From NCBI RefSeq assembly GCF_000304315.1, contig NC_018485.1:962501-1026500 (forward strand): a DNA stretch of 64,000 nucleotides, written 5' to 3'. Position 1 is the first letter of the stretch. Each line of letters starts with the position of its first letter. The position numbers were made by a program, and so were the translations under genes. The DNA comes from Methylocystis sp. SC2 (GTDB lineage Bacteria; Pseudomonadota; Alphaproteobacteria; Rhizobiales; Beijerinckiaceae). A model generated the notes under the pieces. That model was not told the DNA's origin. It searched no databases and saw only the letters and a list, made by a program, of their open reading frames with translations. Positions 54,170 through 63,297 of this stretch are shown piece after piece.

Positions 54170-56008
54170 TTACGCGTCCTCCATCGCCTCGAGTTCCGCA
54201 ATCAGGCCTTCGATCATGTCGAGGCCGATGTTCCAGAACGCCGGATCCCGCGCGTCCAATCCGAAGGGCTTGAGGAGCTCGTTGTAAGGCTTGGCGCCGC
54301 CCGCTTCGAGCAGCGCGAAATAGCGCTCGGCGAATCCTTCATGCGCCTTTTGATAGACGCCATAGAGCGAATTCACCAGGCAATCGCCGAACGCATAGGC
54401 GTAGACGTAGAAGGGCGAATGGATGAAATGCGGGATATAGGCCCAGAAGGTCTCATAGCCGGGGCCCAGGCGGATTGAAGGGCCAAAGCTTTCGGCCTGC
54501 ACGCTCATCCATAAGTCGCAGATCTGACCTGCTGTCAGTTCGCCTTCGCGCCGCGCGTTATGCACCTTTCGCTCGAAGGCGTAAAACGCCATCTGCCGCA
54601 CCACGGTGTTGAGCATGTCCTCCACCTTGGAGGCGAGCAGCGCCCGCTTTTGCGCCTTGTCCGACGCTTGCGCGATGAGCGCGCGGAAGGTGAGCATTTC
54701 GCCGAAGACGGACGCCGTCTCCGCGAGCGTCAGCGGCGTCGGCGCCATCAGGGCGCCCTGCCGGGCCGCAAGCACCTGATGCACGCCATGGCCGAGTTCA
54801 TGCGCGAGCGTCATCACGTCGCGCGTCTTTCCTTGGAAATTCAGCAGCACATAGGGATGCGCGGAGGGCACGGTCGGATGTGAAAAGGCCCCCGGCGCCT
54901 TGCCTGGCCGCACCGGCGCGTCGATCCAGTTCTTCTCAAAGAAGCGCCCGGCGATCTCCGCCATCCGCGGCGCGAATCCGTCGTAAGCCTCGAGCACGAT
55001 TTCGCGCGCCTCCGGCCAGGAATAACGCTTGGCCGGCGTCGACGGCAGCGGCGCGCTGCGATCCCAATAGTCGAGCGCGTCCTTGCCGAACCACTTCGCC
55101 TTGAGTTTGTAATAGCGATGCGACAGGCGCGGATGCGCGGCCTCGACCGCTTGCGCGAGCGCCTCGACGACCTCGCGTTCGACGCGATTGGAGAGATGGC
55201 GCGAATCGGCGACGTCCTGGAAGCCGCGCCAGCGATCGGAGATTTCCTTGTCCTTCGCCAACGTATTGGTGATCAGCGAAAAGGTGCGCAGATTGTTTTT
55301 CAGCGTCGCGCCAATCGCCTGCGCCGCTTCGCGGCGCGTCTCTTCGCGCGAATCCTGCATGAGATTGAGCACGGGCTCGATCGCCAGCTCTTCGCCGCCG
55401 ACCTTGAAGCGCAACCCGGCGATGGTCTCGTCGAAAAGACGATTCCAGGCGGCCGCGCCGGAGATGTATTTCTCGTGGAACAGCTCTTCGAGCTTGTCCT
55501 CGAGCTCATAGGGCTTTTCCTTGCGGATGTCTTCGAGCCACGGCTTCCAGCGCGAAAGCGGCTCCTGGCTTGCCGCCGCCATCAGCGTCGCGTCGTCGAT
55601 TCGATTGAGTTCAAGCTGAAAGAACAGCAGCTGCGCCGAGGCGTTGGTGACTTTCTCCTGCACGTCGCCGTAGAATTTCGCGCGCGCAGGATCCGTCGTG
55701 TCGCCGCTATAGAGCAGGCCGGCGAAGGACATCAGACGCCCCAGCAAATCCTGCAGCGCTTCATATCGCGCGACCGCCTCGCCAAGCTTGACGCTGGCGT
55801 CCGGGGCTCTCGCCAGCGACTCGAGCTGGCCGCGATACTGCTTGCCGAATTGCGCCACCTCCTGCGCGGCCTTGGCGAGATCGGACGCGACCTGGGGAGA
55901 ATCGATTCCCGGATAAAGATCGGCGAGATTCCATTCCGGCAGCCGTTCCGCAGTTTTCGCGACGGGAGCTTCGGCGATCGAATGGGTGCAGGAACGGGCG
56001 CTGAACAT
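54170..56008 (-). CDS. pepF: M3-family oligoendopeptidase (PepF type)
   Basis: The protein has 612 residues. The zinc site is MTLAHELGHGVHQVL (HExxH), with PLTLAETASVFGEML supplying the third ligand. LPEWNLADLYPGIDSPQVAS near the start is typical of PepF. The conserved part begins about residue 20, so the exact start is uncertain. It degrades short peptides in the cytoplasm. Confidence 0.92.
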   Translation of the reverse strand: MFSARSCTHSIAEAPVAKTAERLPEWNLADLYPGIDSPQVASDLAKAAQEVAQFGKQYRGQLESLARAPDASVKLGEAVARYEALQDLLGRLMSFAGLLYSGDTTDPARAKFYGDVQEKVTNASAQLLFFQLELNRIDDATLMAAASQEPLSRWKPWLEDIRKEKPYELEDKLEELFHEKYISGAAAWNRLFDETIAGLRFKVGGEELAIEPVLNLMQDSREETRREAAQAIGATLKNNLRTFSLITNTLAKDKEISDRWRGFQDVADSRHLSNRVEREVVEALAQAVEAAHPRLSHRYYKLKAKWFGKDALDYWDRSAPLPSTPAKRYSWPEAREIVLEAYDGFAPRMAEIAGRFFEKNWIDAPVRPGKAPGAFSHPTVPSAHPYVLLNFQGKTRDVMTLAHELGHGVHQVLAARQGALMAPTPLTLAETASVFGEMLTFRALIAQASDKAQKRALLASKVEDMLNTVVRQMAFYAFERKVHNARREGELTAGQICDLWMSVQAESFGPSIRLGPGYETFWAYIPHFIHSPFYVYAYAFGDCLVNSLYGVYQKAHEGFAERYFALLEAGGAKPYNELLKPFGLDARDPAFWNIGLDMIEGLIAELEAMEDA

Positions 56009-56174
56009 GGCGGGGAACCAAAATGGGGCGGCTCCGACAAGCGAAGACGCGAGGATCGGGATAAGCTTAAATATGGCAACAGACCGGACGGGATCAACCT
56101 GCGGTCGGGGTCGGCGCCCGCGCCAGTTGCCTCTATAACACTATGGGGGCGAAAGAATCAGCTTAGGTGCGCGG

Positions 56175-56957
56175 ATGGCGGGAGAGCCCGATTTTCTCAG
56201 TTCGGTCACGTCGCGTTACGCCATGGCGCGAGACATTTTCGCGCGTATCTCAACGTTCCTCAACAAGGCGACCTTCAAGATCAAGCGCGGACCGCCGCTC
56301 GAAGCGATTGGCGAAATCGCGAAGCGGTTCAAGACCGACGACTATGATCGGCTGACTCTGAAGGACCTCGCCGAGACCAAGGCGGGCGCGACTTTCATCG
56401 ACGAGAAGATTCAAGACATCAACCGCGCGAGCTTTCATCGCTCCGCCTTCGTGCTGAACGCATTCACCCATCTGTTTTTCGTCGACCTCGCCGCGCAACT
56501 GTCGTTCTCGTTCCTCCAGCTCAAATTCGCCTTCGTGATCGCCAACATCATTCTCGCGCTGCTTGCGCATTCCTCGGTGCGTCAAAGCTATCGCGCGCTG
56601 CTCGCGGGGCCGAATGCGCTTCCGTCCAAACGGCGCTTCTGGGGCATGTTTCCCAATCCGGCCTATAACCGCACGGTGAAGAAGAATTCACGCAGCTATG
56701 CGCAAAGCGCCTGGGAGGAAAAATCGCTGTTCCGTCCAGCCTATTTCGTCAATGCGGCGCTCATCTTTCTTGGCGCGCAATTCATTCTTCCGCCGGACCG
56801 CCTCATCTTTCCCTTCAGCTTCATCGTCGGGAAAATTTCCGGACTGTTCACGACGCTGGTGATGGCCTTCGACGTCTGGCGCGGCGTTCGCGCCGGCGAT
56901 GCGGCGCGGATCGCGCGCGAAAGGGAAGTCTCCGTCTACCGCGATCTCGACGTCTGA
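56175..56957 (+). CDS. Membrane protein of unknown function
   Basis: The protein has 260 residues. Three or four hydrophobic segments (around 90-130, 190-215 and 218-232) are separated by basic stretches. The N-terminal part of about 85 residues is soluble and includes TLKDLAETKAGATFIDEKIQ. I recognise no family and there is no operon partner. Confidence 0.6.
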   Translation: MAGEPDFLSSVTSRYAMARDIFARISTFLNKATFKIKRGPPLEAIGEIAKRFKTDDYDRLTLKDLAETKAGATFIDEKIQDINRASFHRSAFVLNAFTHLFFVDLAAQLSFSFLQLKFAFVIANIILALLAHSSVRQSYRALLAGPNALPSKRRFWGMFPNPAYNRTVKKNSRSYAQSAWEEKSLFRPAYFVNAALIFLGAQFILPPDRLIFPFSFIVGKISGLFTTLVMAFDVWRGVRAGDAARIAREREVSVYRDLDV

Positions 56958-57051
56958 AGCCAAGCTTCTTTGGTCAGCGCCGGCTTGTTCGCACATGCGA
57001 GCCTTCCGGCTCGCCAACGCTCCACCGATTCATTCATGTCATGGCGCCGGC

Positions 57052-58272
57052 CTAGCGCCCGCGCAGCCGCGCCAGAACGTCCTTTGTGGCGAAGCCGTCA
57101 GCGGGCTGTATGCCTTCGCTCAATTGAAAGGCGTGGATGGCGTTGCGGCTCGCGCGGCCGAGCTTGCCGTCGAACGCGCCGCGATAAAAGCCGCGCTCCG
57201 TCAACAGCTGCTGCATCGCCTTGACGTCGGCGGTGGGCAGCGGCGCGACCTTCGGCCAGGGCGCGATCGGGATCTCGCGCCCGGCGATGCGATCGGCGAG
57301 CAGCGCGACCGACATCGCATAGGCGTCGGAGGTGTTGTACTGGCGGATGACTTCGAAATTGTCGGTGATCAGAAAGGCCGGGCCGCTCGCGCCGGCCGGC
57401 AGATAAAGGCTGGCGGCGCCGCCGCCGGGGAGCGCGCCGCCGTCGGCGCGGGTCACGCCGAGCTGCCGCCAGCGGGCGAAGTCGAGATCGAAGGCGCTAT
57501 AATCGAACCCTGCGGGCAGTCGCACTTCGACGACGGCGGGCAATCCGGCGACCCATCCGGATTTCGCCAGGAAATTGGCGATGGAGGCCACGGCGTCGCC
57601 GCGCGAGCGCCAGATGTCCGGGGCGCCGCCGCCCTCGTCGCTTTCAGCATATTTGAGATAGGCGGACGGCATGAACTGCGGTTGGCCCATGGCGCCGGCC
57701 CAGGAGCCGCGCAATTGCGCGCGCGTCGCATAGCCCTTCTCCAGCATCACCAGCGCGGCGACAAATTCCTCAATGAAGGTTTCGGCGCGATGGCCCTTCC
57801 ACGCCAGCGACGCCAGGACGCGCAGCGCGTCAGAGCCGCCGGCCGCCGTTCCGAAATTGCTTTCGACGCCCAGTATGGCGACGACGATCTCGCTGGGGAC
57901 GCCGTGGCGGGACTGGGCCCGACCGAGCGGCCCCGCGAGTTCGGCGGCGACCGCCCGGCCGCGCGCGACGCGACCATTCGTCACGGCCCCGGCGAGATAG
58001 GCGGGAATCGAGATGGTGAACTCGGACTGCGCATGCGGCTTCGCCGAGACCGACGGGTCCGGCGCGAGGCCGGCGATCGCCGCGTCGAAGGTTTCGCGCG
58101 AGACGCCGGCGGCCTGCGCCGACGGCCACAGGCCCTGCAAAAACGCCTCGAATGTGTCGGCTTTGGCGCGGCCTCCGGCGATCCAAAGAGCCGCGACTAC
58201 ACGAACCGACGCGCTGAGGATGAAACGTCGATCAGTTTCTGCACAGAGTATTGGCTCAAGGCGCCCCATCAT
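57052..58272 (-). CDS. Lytic murein transglycosylase with C-terminal peptidoglycan-binding domain
   Basis: The protein has 406 residues. The MltB-type domain has the catalytic glutamate in VAILGVESNFGTAAG, AGAMGQPQFMPSAYLKYA and IWRSRGDAVASIANFL. The last 60 residues are a peptidoglycan-binding domain (LLTERGFYRGAFDGKLGRAS). The N-terminal hydrophobic segment (VRVVAALWIAGG) looks like a secretion signal without a lipobox. It cuts glycan strands during wall turnover. Confidence 0.9.
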   Translation of the reverse strand: MMGRLEPILCAETDRRFILSASVRVVAALWIAGGRAKADTFEAFLQGLWPSAQAAGVSRETFDAAIAGLAPDPSVSAKPHAQSEFTISIPAYLAGAVTNGRVARGRAVAAELAGPLGRAQSRHGVPSEIVVAILGVESNFGTAAGGSDALRVLASLAWKGHRAETFIEEFVAALVMLEKGYATRAQLRGSWAGAMGQPQFMPSAYLKYAESDEGGGAPDIWRSRGDAVASIANFLAKSGWVAGLPAVVEVRLPAGFDYSAFDLDFARWRQLGVTRADGGALPGGGAASLYLPAGASGPAFLITDNFEVIRQYNTSDAYAMSVALLADRIAGREIPIAPWPKVAPLPTADVKAMQQLLTERGFYRGAFDGKLGRASRNAIHAFQLSEGIQPADGFATKDVLARLRGR

Positions 58273-58324
58273 TAGCCAGTCCTTTGCTGCTTCTTTGGAA
58301 ATATTACACCTTCCGCCATTTCGT

Positions 58325-58353
58325 TTGACAGGGGGCGGGCGCTGCCCTCTACT
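58325..58353 (+). promoter_or_regulatory. Candidate promoter of irr
   Basis: TTGACA (58325-58330), a 17-base spacer and TCTACT (58348-58353). This would start transcription about 45 bases before the irr ATG. No clear Irr box is visible. Confidence 0.4.
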
Positions 58354-58407
58354 GAAAAAAGCTTAATGTATGAATAGGGAGCGAGTGATGCTCGCCTGTC
58401 GCCAAGA

Positions 58408-58890
58408 ATGACTCATCAACCTTCGACTACGAGTTTCGACCGTTCGATCAAACTGCGCGATCAATCCCCGGAGAGCGCGACGAAGGTCTCGGAAATCAAA
58501 GCGCGGCTGCGCGGCGCAGGTCTGCGTCCAACCGTTCAGCGGCTCGCTCTGAGCCGGCTGCTGTTCGGCAATGGCGATCGACATGTGAGCGCCGAGGCTT
58601 TGCACGCTGAAGCGCGCGAAGCCGGTCTGACGATGTCGCTCTCCACGGTCTATAACACGCTCAATCAGTTCGCCGGAGCTGGACTGTTGCGCGAGATCGC
58701 CGTTCAGGGACCCCGCACCTATTTCCACACCCGCACGTCGCCGCATCATCACTTCATGGATGAGGCGACGGGCCGCATGTTCGACGCCGCCGATGGCTCC
58801 GTCGAATTTACGCGACTGCCGGCGCCGCCCGAAGGCATGGAAATCGTCGGCTGCGACGTGATCATCCGCATTCGCCCGAAGAGGGGGTGA
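58408..58890 (+). CDS. irr: Iron response regulator Irr (Fur family)
   Basis: The protein has 160 residues. The winged helix contains LRGAGLRPTVQRLALSRLLF and TMSLSTVYNTLNQFAGAGLL. Unlike Fur, the dimer domain has SPHHHFMDEATGRMFDAADG, the His-rich stretch of Irr that binds haem. The N-terminus lacks the GCPW-type haem regulatory motif of Bradyrhizobium Irr. Irr represses iron-using genes when iron is short. No fur gene is seen in this window. Confidence 0.87.
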   Translation: MTHQPSTTSFDRSIKLRDQSPESATKVSEIKARLRGAGLRPTVQRLALSRLLFGNGDRHVSAEALHAEAREAGLTMSLSTVYNTLNQFAGAGLLREIAVQGPRTYFHTRTSPHHHFMDEATGRMFDAADGSVEFTRLPAPPEGMEIVGCDVIIRIRPKRG

Positions 58891-58979
58891 ACGACCGGCC
58901 GCCGCAGGATGCGCGACGGCGCTTTTGCGCGTCGGGTGGCTGGCCTGTGCAATCGGACGATCGCGCCCCTGCGCGCAGC

Positions 58980-59522
58980 TCACTTCCGCTGCGCGTCGCG
59001 CCACCGCCGCACGACGGCGAGCGCATTCTCAATATGTTTCGTTGCGCCGGAATCCTCGACCGCCGAGAGAATCTTCCCGTCGGGCGCGATGACATAGGAG
59101 ATGCGGTTGGCGAACATCGCTCCCGCGACCGGAACCTTGAAGGCGGCGTCATAGGCGTTGATCACCTTGAAGTCGGGATCGGCGCCGACGGGAAATTTGT
59201 CCCGGCACTCTGTCGCCGAGAATTCGCGCTGCGTCGCGATCTTGTCGCTCGACACGCCGATGACGCTCGCGCCCATGGCGGCGAACTGCTGCATGGCTTC
59301 GGCAAATTCATGCGCCTCGAGCGTGCAGACGCTCGTGAACGACTTCGGATAGAAATACAGCACGACCGGACCCTTCTCGAGCGCCTGCCGCAGCGAGAAG
59401 GAGAACTCCTTGCCGCCCTGCGCGGCCACCAGACTGAAGTCGGGCGCGGCGTCTCCGGGCTTGAGAGCGGCGAGCGCGGCGCTGGAGATGAGAGTTAATA
59501 CGGCGGCGGCGATGGCTCGCAT
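58980..59522 (-). CDS. Secreted peroxiredoxin (AhpC/TSA family)
   Basis: The protein has 180 residues from the ATG at 59522, with AGGAG at good distance. A signal peptide MRAIAAAVLTLISSAALAAL precedes GDAAPDFSL. The peroxidatic cysteine lies in YFYPKSFTSVCTLEAHEF (T-x-x-CT pattern). Only one other cysteine (TECRD) is present, so a BCP-like atypical mechanism is possible. It should reduce peroxides in the periplasm. Confidence 0.85.
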   Translation of the reverse strand: MRAIAAAVLTLISSAALAALKPGDAAPDFSLVAAQGGKEFSFSLRQALEKGPVVLYFYPKSFTSVCTLEAHEFAEAMQQFAAMGASVIGVSSDKIATQREFSATECRDKFPVGADPDFKVINAYDAAFKVPVAGAMFANRISYVIAPDGKILSAVEDSGATKHIENALAVVRRWRDAQRK

Positions 59523-59676
59523 CTGGGTCTCCTGAGCAGTCGGCGTTCCTTCACAAGGACATGGTAGCGCTCGCCGCCCGGCCAAGCCCGGGAAGACGGG
59601 GCCGTGATGTTGCGGCGCAGCATTTCCCGAAATAAGCTAAGGAATCCAGTCGAGCGCTCCGGCTTAAAGGACGTTG

Positions 59677-61560
59677 ATGACAAAGCACCCCAATGCCGCG
59701 CAGACGAACCCTGCGCGCGCAGAACAGATATCTTCCAGCCTTCGCCACGCCTCCCCCGCCCGTGACTTTCCGCGCCTCGCGTCGAAAGCCTTCGTCGACG
59801 CGTGGCCCGCCGCCTTTCTGGCCGCGGAGCGCGCCACCGACAGCGAATCCTACGGCTACGCCGCGCTGAGCGACGTCATCGACCGTTCGCTTCATGCGAG
59901 CGTCGCGCATCTGACCGGCGGAATTTCGCCCGCCGCCATGGCGGGCGCCTATTGGGATTGGGCGGCGCATCTCGCGACCGCGCCAGGAAAGCAGATGCAG
60001 CTTGCCGAAAAGGCGATGCGGAAAAGCTGGCGTTTCGCCAGTTACGCGTCACGCTGCGCCCTGCAGCCCAACGCCGCGCCCTGCATCGAGCCGCTGCCGC
60101 AGGATAAAAGATTTTCCGGCGAAGCGTGGCGGCGCTGGCCCTATGCGCTGCTCTACCAGGGTTTTCTGCTCAATCAGCAGTGGTGGCACAACGCCACGAC
60201 GGGGATCGGCGGCGTCACCAAGCAGCATGAAAACGTCGTCGAATTCGCTTCACGGCAATTGCTCGACATGTTTTCGCCGTCGAATTTTCTGCTGACGAAT
60301 CCGGAGGCGCTGCAACGAACCTTCGAGACCGGCGGCGTAAATCTGCTGTATGGCCTGCAGAATTTTCTCGAAGACATGGAGCGGCGCGCCGGCGGCAAGC
60401 GCCCTGTCGGCGCCGAAGCCTTCGTTCCGGGCAAGAATGTCGCGATCACGCCGGGCAAGGTGATCTATCGCAACCGGCTGATCGAGCTCATCCAATATGC
60501 GCCGTCGACAGAAACGGTGCGGCCCGAGCCCGTGCTCATCGCGCCCGCCTGGATCATGAAATACTACATCCTCGATCTATCGCCGCATAATTCGCTGGTG
60601 CGGTTTCTAACCGGGCAAGGCTTCACGGTGTTCATGATCTCCTGGCGCAATCCAGGCGCCGAAGATCGTGATCTCGACATGGAAGCCTATCGACGGCTCG
60701 GCGTCATGGCGGCGCTCGACGTCATCTCGCGACTCATGCCGGACCGAAAAATCCACGCGGCCGGCTATTGCCTCGGCGGAACGCTGCTCGCCATCGCCGC
60801 CGCCGCCATGGCGCGCGACGATGACGAGCGCCTCAAGAGCGTGACCTTGCTCGCGGCGCAGACCGATTTCACCGAAGCCGGAGAACTGACGCTCTTCGTC
60901 AATGAAAGCCAGCTCAACTTTCTCGAAGATCTGATGTGGGAGCACGGCTTTCTCGATTCCAAGGAGATGGCCGGCGCGTTCCAGCTCCTGCGCTCCAATG
61001 ATCTTGTCTGGTCCTATGCGCTGAAATCCTATCTCATGGGCGAGCGCGAGCCGATGACCGACATGATGGCCTGGAACGCCGACGCGACGCGCATGCCTTA
61101 CAAGATGCATTCGGAATATCTGCGCCGGCTGTTCCTCAACAATGATCTCGCCGAGGGCCGACTGCGCGCGAGCGGCGGCGCCGTCGCGCTCAGCGACATC
61201 CGCGCGCCGATTTTCGCGGTGGGCACGGAGCGCGATCACGTCGCGCCCTGGCGTTCGGTCTATAAGATTCACCTTCTCGTCGACACGCAAATCACCTTCC
61301 TGCTGACGAGCGGCGGGCATAACGCCGGCATCGTCTCGGCGCCCGAGAAGAGGCGCGGCGAGTACCGCTTTACGAACCGCGTGGACGGCGAGCATTACGC
61401 CGACCCCGAGGAGTGGGTGAAAATCGCGACGGTCAGGGAAGGATCCTGGTGGCCGGAGTGGAGCGCCTGGCTCGCCGCCCGTTCCGGTCCGCCGGTCGCG
61501 CCGCCGCCGATGGGCGAAGCGCTCTGCGACGCGCCGGGAACATATGTGCTGCAGAGCTGA
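59677..61560 (+). CDS. phaC: Class I poly(3-hydroxyalkanoate) synthase
   Basis: The protein has 627 residues from the ATG at 59677, with AAAGGA upstream. The alpha/beta-hydrolase core has the lipase-like box AAGYCLGGTLL (catalytic cysteine about residue 363), Asp in VGTERDHVAPW and His in TSGGHNAGIV. NFLLTNPEALQRTFETGGVN is the class I N-domain signature. It polymerises hydroxyacyl-CoA into storage granules. No phaAB or phasin genes are adjacent, so it may be an extra copy. Confidence 0.93.
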   Translation: MTKHPNAAQTNPARAEQISSSLRHASPARDFPRLASKAFVDAWPAAFLAAERATDSESYGYAALSDVIDRSLHASVAHLTGGISPAAMAGAYWDWAAHLATAPGKQMQLAEKAMRKSWRFASYASRCALQPNAAPCIEPLPQDKRFSGEAWRRWPYALLYQGFLLNQQWWHNATTGIGGVTKQHENVVEFASRQLLDMFSPSNFLLTNPEALQRTFETGGVNLLYGLQNFLEDMERRAGGKRPVGAEAFVPGKNVAITPGKVIYRNRLIELIQYAPSTETVRPEPVLIAPAWIMKYYILDLSPHNSLVRFLTGQGFTVFMISWRNPGAEDRDLDMEAYRRLGVMAALDVISRLMPDRKIHAAGYCLGGTLLAIAAAAMARDDDERLKSVTLLAAQTDFTEAGELTLFVNESQLNFLEDLMWEHGFLDSKEMAGAFQLLRSNDLVWSYALKSYLMGEREPMTDMMAWNADATRMPYKMHSEYLRRLFLNNDLAEGRLRASGGAVALSDIRAPIFAVGTERDHVAPWRSVYKIHLLVDTQITFLLTSGGHNAGIVSAPEKRRGEYRFTNRVDGEHYADPEEWVKIATVREGSWWPEWSAWLAARSGPPVAPPPMGEALCDAPGTYVLQS

Positions 61561-61604
61561 CGCGCGAGACGCGCCGCTCATCCGGTTTTTGTTCGTCTGA
61601 CGTT

Positions 61605-61710
61605 GTCATCCCCGACGCGCGAAGCGCGATCGGGGATCCAAAGCAACATCACAGACATTTTTTATGAGTCCGGATTCCCGATGGCGCGCACAGCGCGCGT
61701 CGGGAATGAC
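61605..61710. repeat. GTCAT...ATGAC palindromic intergenic element, copy 3
   Basis: The element starts GTCATCCCCGACGCGCGAAG and ends CGCGCGTCGGGAATGAC, with GGGGATCC and GGATTCCC inside. It has the same layout as 23336-23442. It lies between the convergent phaC and lpdA genes and could stop transcription from both. Confidence 0.75.
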
Positions 61711-61724
61711 GCCCCGCGTTCGGC

Positions 61725-63164
61725 TCAAACGTGTATCGCGCGGCCGTAGGCGGCGAGCACGCTTTCATGCATCGTTTCCGACAGCGTCGGATGCGGAAAG
61801 ATGGTGCGGATCAGATCTTCTTCGGTCGTCTCCAGATTCATCGCGATGACGAAGCCCTGAATCAGCTCCGTCGCTTCCACCCCATAAATATGCGCGCCAA
61901 GCAGCCGCCCGCTCTTGGCGTCGAAGATCGTCTTCACGACGCCTTCGAGCTCGCCGAGCGCGATCGCCTTGCCATTGGCGAGATAGGGGAAGCGGCCGAT
62001 CTTCACGTCAACCCCCTGCTCCTTCGCCTTCGCCTCGGTCAGGCCGACGGACGCGACCTGCGGATGACAATAGGTGCAGCCCGGAATGCGCGACCTGTCG
62101 AGCGCGTGCGCGTCCAATCCGGCGATCGCCTCGACGCAAGTGACGCCCTCATGCTCCGCCTTATGCGCGAGCATCGGACCGCCGGCGACGTCGCCGATCG
62201 CGTAAACGCCTTCGACATTGGTGCCGCCCCTTCCGTCTGTCTTGATGACGCCCCGCTCAAGGGCGACGCCGAGCGCCTCCAGCCCGAGGTTTTCCACATT
62301 GGCGATGACGCCGATCGCCGACAGCGCGCGCTCGACTTCCAGCGTCTGCGTCTCGCCGTCCGCGCCTTTCAGACTAACGACGAGGCTGTCGGCCTTCTTC
62401 TCGACGCCCGTCACCGTCGTCGCGACGCGGATGTCGATCCCCTGCTTTTTGAACGATCGATGCGCCAGAGCGGCGATCTCTTCGTCTTCGCTGGGAAGAA
62501 TATGCGGCAGCGCTTCGACGAGAACGACCTCGACGCCGAACGTCCGATAGAAGGACGCGAATTCGACGCCGATCGCGCCCGCGCCCACGATGAGCAATGT
62601 TTTTGGAAAGCGCTCCGGCTTCATCGCCTCGAAATAGGTCCAGATGAGTTTCCCGTCGGGCTCGAGGCCCGGCAGAACGCGCGGGCGGGCGCCCGTCGCG
62701 ATAATGACGTGCTTCGCCTGATAGAGGCCGTGGTCGAGCCGCGTTTGCGGCGCGGGCAATTGCGGCGGCATGGGCGGTTTGGTCGGCGCGGCGACGCGCA
62801 CTTCGCCCTTACCGGCAAGCGTCGCCTCGCCCCATATGACGTCGATCTTGTTCTTCTTGAGCAGAAACGCCACGCCGCCGTTGAGCCGCGTCGCCGCCTC
62901 GCGCGAATGCGCGACGATGCGCGCGACGTCGGCGCTCAAAGCGCCTGGCGAAACGCCGAACCGCTCGCCCTCGCCGGCGAGGCGATAGACCTCGGCGGAG
63001 CGCAGCAGCGCCTTCGTCGGGATGCAGCCCCAGTTCAGGCAGATGCCGCCGAGATGTTCGCGCTCGACGACCGCGGTCTTCAAGCCCAGTTGCGCGGCGC
63101 GAATCGCGGCGACATAGCCGCCGGGTCCGCCGCCGATGACGATGAGATCATATGTGTCGGCCAT
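61725..63164 (-). CDS. lpdA: Dihydrolipoyl dehydrogenase (E3)
   Basis: The protein has 479 residues. The redox-active disulfide is in GGICLNWGCIPTKALLRSAE, and FAD and NAD loops are IGGGPGGYVAAIRAAQ and IVGAGAIGVEFASFYRTFG. The active-site His-Glu pair is in IFPHPTLSETMHESVL. It serves pyruvate or 2-oxoglutarate dehydrogenase; the E1 and E2 genes are not in this window. A short insert rich in Pro (APTKPPMPPQLPAPQTR) near residue 135 is typical of the pyruvate-dehydrogenase E3 of alphaproteobacteria. Confidence 0.94.
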   Translation of the reverse strand: MADTYDLIVIGGGPGGYVAAIRAAQLGLKTAVVEREHLGGICLNWGCIPTKALLRSAEVYRLAGEGERFGVSPGALSADVARIVAHSREAATRLNGGVAFLLKKNKIDVIWGEATLAGKGEVRVAAPTKPPMPPQLPAPQTRLDHGLYQAKHVIIATGARPRVLPGLEPDGKLIWTYFEAMKPERFPKTLLIVGAGAIGVEFASFYRTFGVEVVLVEALPHILPSEDEEIAALAHRSFKKQGIDIRVATTVTGVEKKADSLVVSLKGADGETQTLEVERALSAIGVIANVENLGLEALGVALERGVIKTDGRGGTNVEGVYAIGDVAGGPMLAHKAEHEGVTCVEAIAGLDAHALDRSRIPGCTYCHPQVASVGLTEAKAKEQGVDVKIGRFPYLANGKAIALGELEGVVKTIFDAKSGRLLGAHIYGVEATELIQGFVIAMNLETTEEDLIRTIFPHPTLSETMHESVLAAYGRAIHV

Positions 63165-63297
63165 GCTTCGTCCTAGCTTCCAAGTGACCCGTCTTGAGCG
63201 TTGTCGGCATATCTAAAAATTCACGAAAATTTGCGGCCTGGAGAAAAGCATATATTGTTTAGGCGTTTGCAGTCACCTGACCACGAGGGGGCTTTGA

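Noticed and set aside
55118..56347. Open frame of 409 codons antisense to the pepF-like gene
   Set aside because: The sense gene has the HExxH site and full length; the antisense product shows no recognisable motif.
56899..58275. Open frame of 458 codons antisense to the lytic transglycosylase
   Set aside because: The sense gene has catalytic and PG-binding motifs; the antisense product is low-complexity Gly/Ala/Arg.
61731..63176. Open frame of 481 codons antisense to lpdA
   Set aside because: lpdA is unambiguous; the antisense product has no motif.
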